Origin: JAVBPA01 sp031549925
Lineage (GTDB): Bacteria > Bacillota > Clostridia > Oscillospirales > CAG-272
Direction of reading: 5' to 3'
DNA: 23,143 nucleotides
Assembly: GCA_031549925.1 (NCBI GenBank)
Contig: JAVBPA010000041.1
Location: 1-23,143, forward strand
In this document: in pieces, positions 22,108 through 23,143 of the stretch
Numbering within the stretch: the stretch's first letter is position 1
Layout: every line of letters begins with the position of its first letter
Made by a program: the position numbers and the translations under genes
The notes under the pieces: generated by a model
Database searches by the model: none
Told to the model about the DNA's origin: nothing
The model's input: only the letters and a program-made list of their open reading frames with translations

Positions 22108-23143
22108 CTATTCAAACATGTATTCACCGACAGATAAACCGTCGCAGTATGCGTTTATGGATTTACCTGAAGGATCTACTTCGTAATAATAACAATTTCT
22201 GAAAATCGAATAACGCAAATCGTTAAAATTCATTTCTCCGGTTTCGGTTTTTCCTTTCATTCCGGTAATATAAGGAGGATTACTATACCCTTCGCTATAA
22301 CGGAAATCGGAAGTAAATCCGAAATATAAAAGTCCCAAGCCGTTTGTATTGATGTATTCACAGCACGGATCGGCATAGAAATATGAATCATTCAAGGAGA
22401 AAGCGCACCATATATATTTTGTATCTAAAGAAAATCCTTCCGTTGTCGCACAGTCGATACCCGACTGAAGCATCAGATAAGTATATACGGCGGAATGTGT
22501 CCCCCCGGAAGAATAATATTCTGTCGTATCATTTGTAAAATTACCCATTATAGCTTCATAAGAATTTATGAACATGCCCCGGATATCTTTAATTGTCGAT
22601 GAAACATAGCTGTAAAGATTTATTGCAGTGAGTTCTTTTGATTTGTTCATGTTTTTCCCGACAATTGATGCTGTCATTGAAAAGAAATCTGTTATTTTTT
22701 TTACATGGTCTTCATATGCGTTATGATAATTTATATTTATAGCAGAATAAAGAATCGGAGGCGGCGGTTCTGTTTCATCTTCCGTTTCCGTTTCGGATTC
22801 AGATGAAGTATCTTCCGGTTGTGTTTCCGTTTCAGATTCAAATGAAGTTTCTTCCGGTTGTGTTTCCGTTTCGGATTCAAATGAAGTTTCTTCCGGTTGT
22901 GTTTCCGTTTCAGATTCAGATGAAGTTTCTTCCGGTATTGTTTCTGATTCTGTTTCAGATTCCTCTGGAGCAGGTGCGTCTGTTATGGTTATATCGCATA
23001 ACAAATACGGGGGAAAACATTCGCGTAAAGCTGCTTTGATGTCATTTACATAATCTGTTTGTACCACAATTTCATTTTCATACGCAATTATGGCGTCAAC
23101 GGTTTTTTTATAGTATTTATATTCTTCATCATTCAAAAAGCCT
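22108..23143 (-). CDS. Transglutaminase-like protein with acidic repeats, 5' end outside window (partial)
   Basis: The frame is open to the right edge, so the start lies outside; the first in-window start-like codon (TTG at 23136) is probably internal. Residue numbers here count from that codon (342 residues). About 1-52 is a short helical region; 56-127 is a Glu/Thr/Ser-rich linker built on a 13-residue repeat (ETETQPEETSFES type), then PPPP; 128-342 resembles a transglutaminase-like core, with LMLQSGIDC (221-229), YIWCAF (241-246) and YADPC (254-258). The expected catalytic Cys (here GGTHS, 211-215) and His (Tyr241) are missing, so enzymatic activity is doubtful. A secreted or wall-spanning protein is likely from the linker, but the signal peptide is not in view. 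The exact family is uncertain. Confidence 0.6.
   Translation of the reverse strand, partial: GFLNDEEYKYYKKTVDAIIAYENEIVVQTDYVNDIKAALRECFPPYLLCDITITDAPAPEESETESETIPEETSSESETETQPEETSFESETETQPEETSFESETETQPEDTSSESETETEDETEPPPPILYSAININYHNAYEDHVKKITDFFSMTASIVGKNMNKSKELTAINLYSYVSSTIKDIRGMFINSYEAIMGNFTNDTTEYYSSGGTHSAVYTYLMLQSGIDCATTEGFSLDTKYIWCAFSLNDSYFYADPCCEYINTNGLGLLYFGFTSDFRYSEGYSNPPYITGMKGKTETGEMNFNDLRYSIFRNCYYYEVDPSGKSINAYCDGLSVGEYMFE
22779..22935 (-). repeat. 39-bp in-frame tandem repeat in the transglutaminase-like gene
   Basis: TCTTCCGG recurs at 22811, 22850, 22889 and 22928, a 39-nt period, with about three full units and decayed flanks. Each unit encodes 13 residues rich in Glu, Thr and Ser. 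Units differ mostly at single bases, so copy number could vary between strains. Confidence 0.85.

Noticed and set aside
22803..23039. Plus-strand frame with repeated KYLPVVFPF-like units
   Set aside because: It is the opposite strand of the 39-bp repeat in the transglutaminase-like gene and has no start signals.

Overview
The window is AT-rich DNA with compact genes, frequent GGAG-type ribosome binding sites, intrinsic terminators and close-to-consensus sigma-A promoters. The gene set (spoVG, ireB, a YerC/YecD TrpR-like regulator, an OhrR-like MarR protein, comEC, a YqhQ/DUF1385 protein, a sortase-type surface protein) points to a Gram-positive member of the Firmicutes, most likely an anaerobic clostridial lineage. 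The ferredoxin-fused aldo/keto reductase, the radical SAM enzyme and FeoB fit an anaerobe. I cannot name the species. The text is chromosomal in character: I see no transposase, integrase, plasmid or phage gene.

Layout. (1) 1-431, minus: 5' part of a PAS-domain signalling protein running off the left edge, with a hexanucleotide microsatellite in its leader. (2) 1021-4401, plus: two related secreted AlgX/DHHW-type SGNH-like lipoproteins, the first carrying an extra degenerate copy of the domain. (3) 4525-5867, plus: ireB and an aldo/keto reductase with two 4Fe-4S motifs, closed by a strong terminator. (4) 6010-6140, minus: a 23-residue membrane peptide gene with its own promoter. (5) 6314-8344: feoB without feoA. 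(6) 8460-10122: a consensus promoter with a dyad operator, an OhrR-like repressor, and an overlapping radical SAM/SPASM gene. (7) 10290-13422: murC (minus), spoVG (plus) and a yqhQ-like gene (minus). (8) 13649-15487: a short VPQTG-anchored surface protein, a TrpR-like regulator, and a methyltransferase overlapping it. (9) 15549-16751: a tRNA cluster Val-Asp-Phe-Gly-Cys-Gly, preceded by a consensus promoter and an eleven-unit 16-bp tandem repeat in the presumed leader. (10) 16833-17726: a second methyltransferase. (11) 17812-21897, minus: an FAD-dependent oxidoreductase followed 6 nt later by a comEC-like gene. (12) 22108 to the right edge, minus: a transglutaminase-like protein with an acidic 13-residue repeat.

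The most unusual points are the peroxide-sensor-type repressor physically coupled to a radical SAM enzyme instead of to a peroxidase, the 16-bp repeat array in a tRNA operon leader, the 23-aa membrane peptide unit beside feoB, the pseudo-catalytic domain duplication in the first SGNH lipoprotein, and the missing metal or catalytic residues in the ComEC and transglutaminase-like proteins. All family names come from recognising motifs by eye; no database search was run.
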